Positions 61,528-64,000 of a DNA stretch of 64,000 nucleotides are shown one piece after another (positions within the stretch are counted from its first letter, which is position 1; each line of letters opens with the position of its first letter). Both the position numbers and the translations under genes were made by a program. Source of the stretch: Tipula vernalis (Eukaryota > Arthropoda > Insecta > Diptera > Tipulidae); NCBI GenBank assembly GCA_958295665.1, contig OY282558.1, positions 17,111,409 through 17,175,408 on the forward strand. The letters run 5' to 3'. The notes under the pieces were generated by a model, which worked only from the letters and a program-made list of their open reading frames with translations, made no database searches and was not told where the DNA came from.

Positions 61528-62105
61528 AAGACTTCGCAAAGATAGCCAAGCCACTGACCAACCTTACAAGAGGAGAAAATGCACAAACAAAAGCAACACA
61601 GTCCAAAAAGGTACAAATCAGCATGAACGAGGAAGAAATCCAAGCATTTTTACACATCAAAGAGCTACTATCCTCCACGGATATATTAATCTTCCCGGAC
61701 TTCAACAAACCGTTCCTTCTGACAACAGATGCTTCATCATTCGCAATTGGCGCAGTATTATCCCAGGGCGATATCGGCAGGGACAGGCCCATCACCTATA
61801 TCTCTAGATCACTAAATAAAACAGAACAGAATTATGCTGCAAACGAAAAGCAGATGCTGGCTATAGTTTGGGCCCTAGATAATCTCAGGAACTACCTGTA
61901 CGGAGCAAAAAAAATTAAGATTATGACTGATCATCAACCACTAACGTTTGCAATAAGCAATAAAAACAACAATGCAAAATTAAAAAGGTGGAAAGCACGC
62001 TTAGAGGAATATAACTACGAAATTATTTACAAACCGGGATGCATCAACAAAGTCGCAGATGCACTATCAAGACTAGAAATGGAAGCAAACACCCTTGGTG
62101 CGAAG
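61528..62105 (+). pseudogene. errantivirus-type RNase H
   Basis: The ORF reading FAKIAKPLTNLTRG resumes right after the foldback insertion, then LIFPDFNKPFLLTTDASSFA, LNKTEQNYAANEKQMLAIVW, IKIMTDHQPLTFA and INKVADALSRLE. All four acidic positions of the RNase H site (TTDAS, NEKQ, MTDH, VADAL) are present and there is no stop within the domain, the best-preserved stretch of this pol. The ORF's apparent start at 61356 lies in foldback sequence and is not native. Confidence 0.9.
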
Positions 62106-63310
62106 CACCAATCAACGCATTTAGGAATCAACTTATATTCAAAAAAGGGAAAGAAATTTACTCTCAGGAAGAACCACACCCATCTTATCACAGGCATAAT
62201 ATTAGCCTGCCTGAACTAAGTAAAGAAACCCTAAAAATAATTCTACGAGAGAAACTAAATCCGAACACAATCAATGGAGTAAAAATACCTGAAGAATATA
62301 TTCAAATCCTCCAGGAGGCCGTTAAAGAAAATTTCTCGGGTTACAAGATACGATTAACACAAAGAGTGGTGACGGACATACGCAACGAGGAAAACCAGTT
62401 TGCCTTTATAAGAGAAGAACACAAACGGACACACCGGAATCATGCAGAGAATAAAAAACATATATTGGAAAAATACTGCTTCCCTCGAATGGCTAGTCTA
62501 ATAAAGAAACATATACAAACCTGCGACACCTTTAACATCAACAAATATGATAGACATCCTAGTCGCATGGAAATCCAAGAGACACCCATTCCGACGTATC
62601 CGACAGAGATACTCCACATCGATATAATGGAAATCAAAGATGAGAAGTTCTTTTCATGTGTGAACAAATTCACAAAATTTGTGAAATTTTTTCGCATCAA
62701 AACTAAATGTATTCCACATGTGAGGGATAAAATAATTAAAGCAATGCACTTCTTCTCTGTACCCAAAATACTTGTGATGGACAATGAAAGAAGCTCTATA
62801 AGTCCCATAATTACCGACTATCTAAAAACTTTGGGAGTTAGAATTTACCTAACACCATCACAAAGAAGTGAGACAAATGGGACTGTCGAAAGAGTCCATT
62901 CTACGATAATCGAAATCGTCAGATGCCTCTAAAACGAGTACAAGGAACTAACAGTAAAGGAATTAATCAATATAGCAGCAGACCGCTATAATAACTCAGT
63001 ACACTCGGTCAGAATACAAAGAATAAACTATCAAAATCTGTCTGACTTCAAAAATAAAGTAAACGAAGATATAATCGAAAGGATCCAAAGAAGCCAAGAA
63101 ACCAAAATTGAAAGAGAGAAGGCAAAGAGGTAAAACCCGAAAACGTGCGCGCCTGGAGAAACAATATTCACCGCAATTAAACAAATTCAAGCAAAGGATA
63201 AAGCAAAATTCAAAAAGGAAACGGTAGCAAGAGACAATAATGTTACCATTACAACAACAACCGGGAAACGAATTCATAAAGCCCATATTAAAAATATAAC
63301 TCAATAATTT
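62040..63310 (+). pseudogene. errantivirus-type integrase
   Basis: The 297-codon ORF covers the zinc region EEHKRTHRNHAENKKHI and IKKHIQTCDTFNINKYDRHP, where the second Cys of the CxxC pair is Phe. The core has EILHIDIMEIKD (first Asp), KILVMDNERSS (second Asp) and SETNGTVERVHSTIIEI (Glu), so DDE is intact. It overlaps the RNase H frame at its start by a frameshift. A stop follows at 62930 after VRCL. The C-terminal part (about 63130-63305) continues with a KAKFKKETVARDNNVTIT-type segment. Confidence 0.88.
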
Positions 63311-63326
63311 CATCTACTTTTAGCTC

Positions 63327-64000
63327 ATGGCTATGGGGTTAACATCATCCGCGACCATCTACGAATACAATACCCCAGTAGTAACTGTAAAACAAGGAAA
63401 TGGGCGAATTATTAACGGACAATTTAAACTAATCCACATAATCAATTTGGACAACTACGAAGAACTGATTAAACGATTAACACCAACGATCAATAACATT
63501 CATCAAGGAAGCAAAATTCGAGCTCAATTGGTTCACCAAACAAAGCAAATCTCGCAATGGATTTCAGAACTTAAAGGTCAAAAGTCAAGAAGCAGAAGAG
63601 CAATAAATTGGATCGGAAGCGCATGGAAATGGATCGCAGGCTCACCTGACGCCACAGATTAAGATCAGATAGTAAAAAGTCAGAACCAAGTAATTAACAG
63701 TAACAATCAACAATACAAAATCAATGGAGTATTAATGGGCACAGCTCAACGAATTCAACAAAATTGTAGAACACCTAAAAGAAGACGAAGACGATAAGAT
63801 GCAACAAACACTGTACAACCGACTTACTCTCATCAAAGAGGAAATAAAAGAAATCATTCGAGCCGCACAGTTAGCAAAAGGAAAAATAGTTAACACCAAT
63901 TTACTGGATAAAGGGGAAATTAGCCGCTTAATAACAGAAATAGAAACCTTGCCGTATTCCAATGAAATAGAGGCTACAGAGTATGCGGAACCAATGATGA
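63327..64000 (+). pseudogene. errantivirus-type env, N-terminal part, broken
   Basis: An ORF begins MAMGLTSSATIYEYNTPVVT just after integrase and stays open for 111 codons. It contains a furin-type cleavage motif RSRR followed by a hydrophobic segment (AINWIGSAWKWIAG), the layout of insect errantivirus Env, a relative of baculovirus F fusion proteins. TAA at 63660 truncates it right after this segment; a further frameshift lies near 63735 and env-like codons continue to the window edge. No full-length envelope protein can be read from this copy. Confidence 0.75.

Larger units (their letters stand above)
57980..64000 (+). mobile_element. errantivirus-type gypsy element (endogenous retrovirus-like), incomplete
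   Basis: Plus strand: gag (58020-58860), zinc-free basic/Asn-rich tail, protease (about 59090-59300), RT (59300-60110), interrupted by FB copy B (60108-61518), RNase H (61530-62100), integrase (62040-63310), env (63327 to the window edge). An env gene after integrase, together with pol similarity to the 17.6/297/gypsy group, points to an errantivirus, the insect gypsy clade that can carry an envelope. Stops and frameshifts occur in gag, RT, integrase and env. The 3' LTR lies outside the window. Confidence 0.85.

Noticed and set aside
61356..61530. N-terminal extension of the RNase H ORF
   Set aside because: The first ~55 codons are foldback-element sequence read through by chance; the native protein starts upstream of the insertion.

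Overview
This window looks like a transposon-dense stretch of an AT-rich insect genome, most likely a fly (Diptera). The evidence is the mix of element families: BEL/Pao, copia, gypsy and an env-bearing errantivirus-type element, a CR1-like LINE with a PHD-finger ORF1, a rosa-like (DD41D) mariner, a piggyBac, and foldback (FB-like) elements with a 9-bp target duplication. There are long TA arrays and no sign of bacterial gene organisation. I found no complete host gene. Two weak host-gene candidates exist: a promoter/5'-leader-like stretch plus a possible terminal exon on the minus strand (21.8-22.6 kb), and one 3'-terminal exon on the plus strand (34.7-35.0 kb).

Layout. 1-2.1 kb: decayed BEL/Pao pol on the minus strand. 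2.4-3.3 kb: broken rosa-like mariner. 6.1-11.9 kb: a second BEL/Pao element, plus strand, whose gag is split by FB copy A (6440-9054). 12.2-13.0 kb: degenerate repeats. 13.8-19.1 kb: a third BEL/Pao element, plus strand, nearly full length in domains but riddled with stops. 20.2-21.2 kb: a TA array, a ~90-bp tandem repeat and a small MITE. 22.9-23.3 kb: a ~107-bp minisatellite. 24.3-26.5 kb: a diverged tandem array invaded by a short retroposon with a 20-bp target duplication. 26.8-29.5 kb: CR1-like LINE, minus strand. 33.4 kb: a second TA array. 34.0-35.0 kb: an inverted repeat with a hammerhead-like motif, then the terminal exon.

From 36.8 to 45.7 kb an AAATCAAAGTC-rich low-complexity field is interrupted by a small gypsy element (37742-41205, minus, internally rearranged) and a copia element (41951-45446, plus). 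From 47.1 to 52.0 kb a long inverted repeat carries an inserted copia element (47405-51356, minus) with a perfect 5-bp target duplication; this copia lacks its integrase core. 53.7-56.2 kb: a piggyBac element bounded by TTAA with palindromic subterminal repeats. 57.9-64.0 kb: an errantivirus-like gypsy element (gag, pol, start of env, running off the window) whose pol is split by FB copy B (60108-61518), marked by an exact 9-bp duplication.

How the pieces relate: every protein-coding element here is defective (stops, frameshifts, deletions, lost catalytic residues), so none is expected to move on its own. Nesting gives a relative order: FB copy B postdates the errantivirus-type element, FB copy A postdates BEL/Pao no. 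2, the minus-strand copia postdates the long inverted repeat, and the retroposon postdates the 24-26 kb array. A nest of mixed families in both orientations is what a piRNA-producing or pericentromeric region can look like, but the sequence alone cannot show that.
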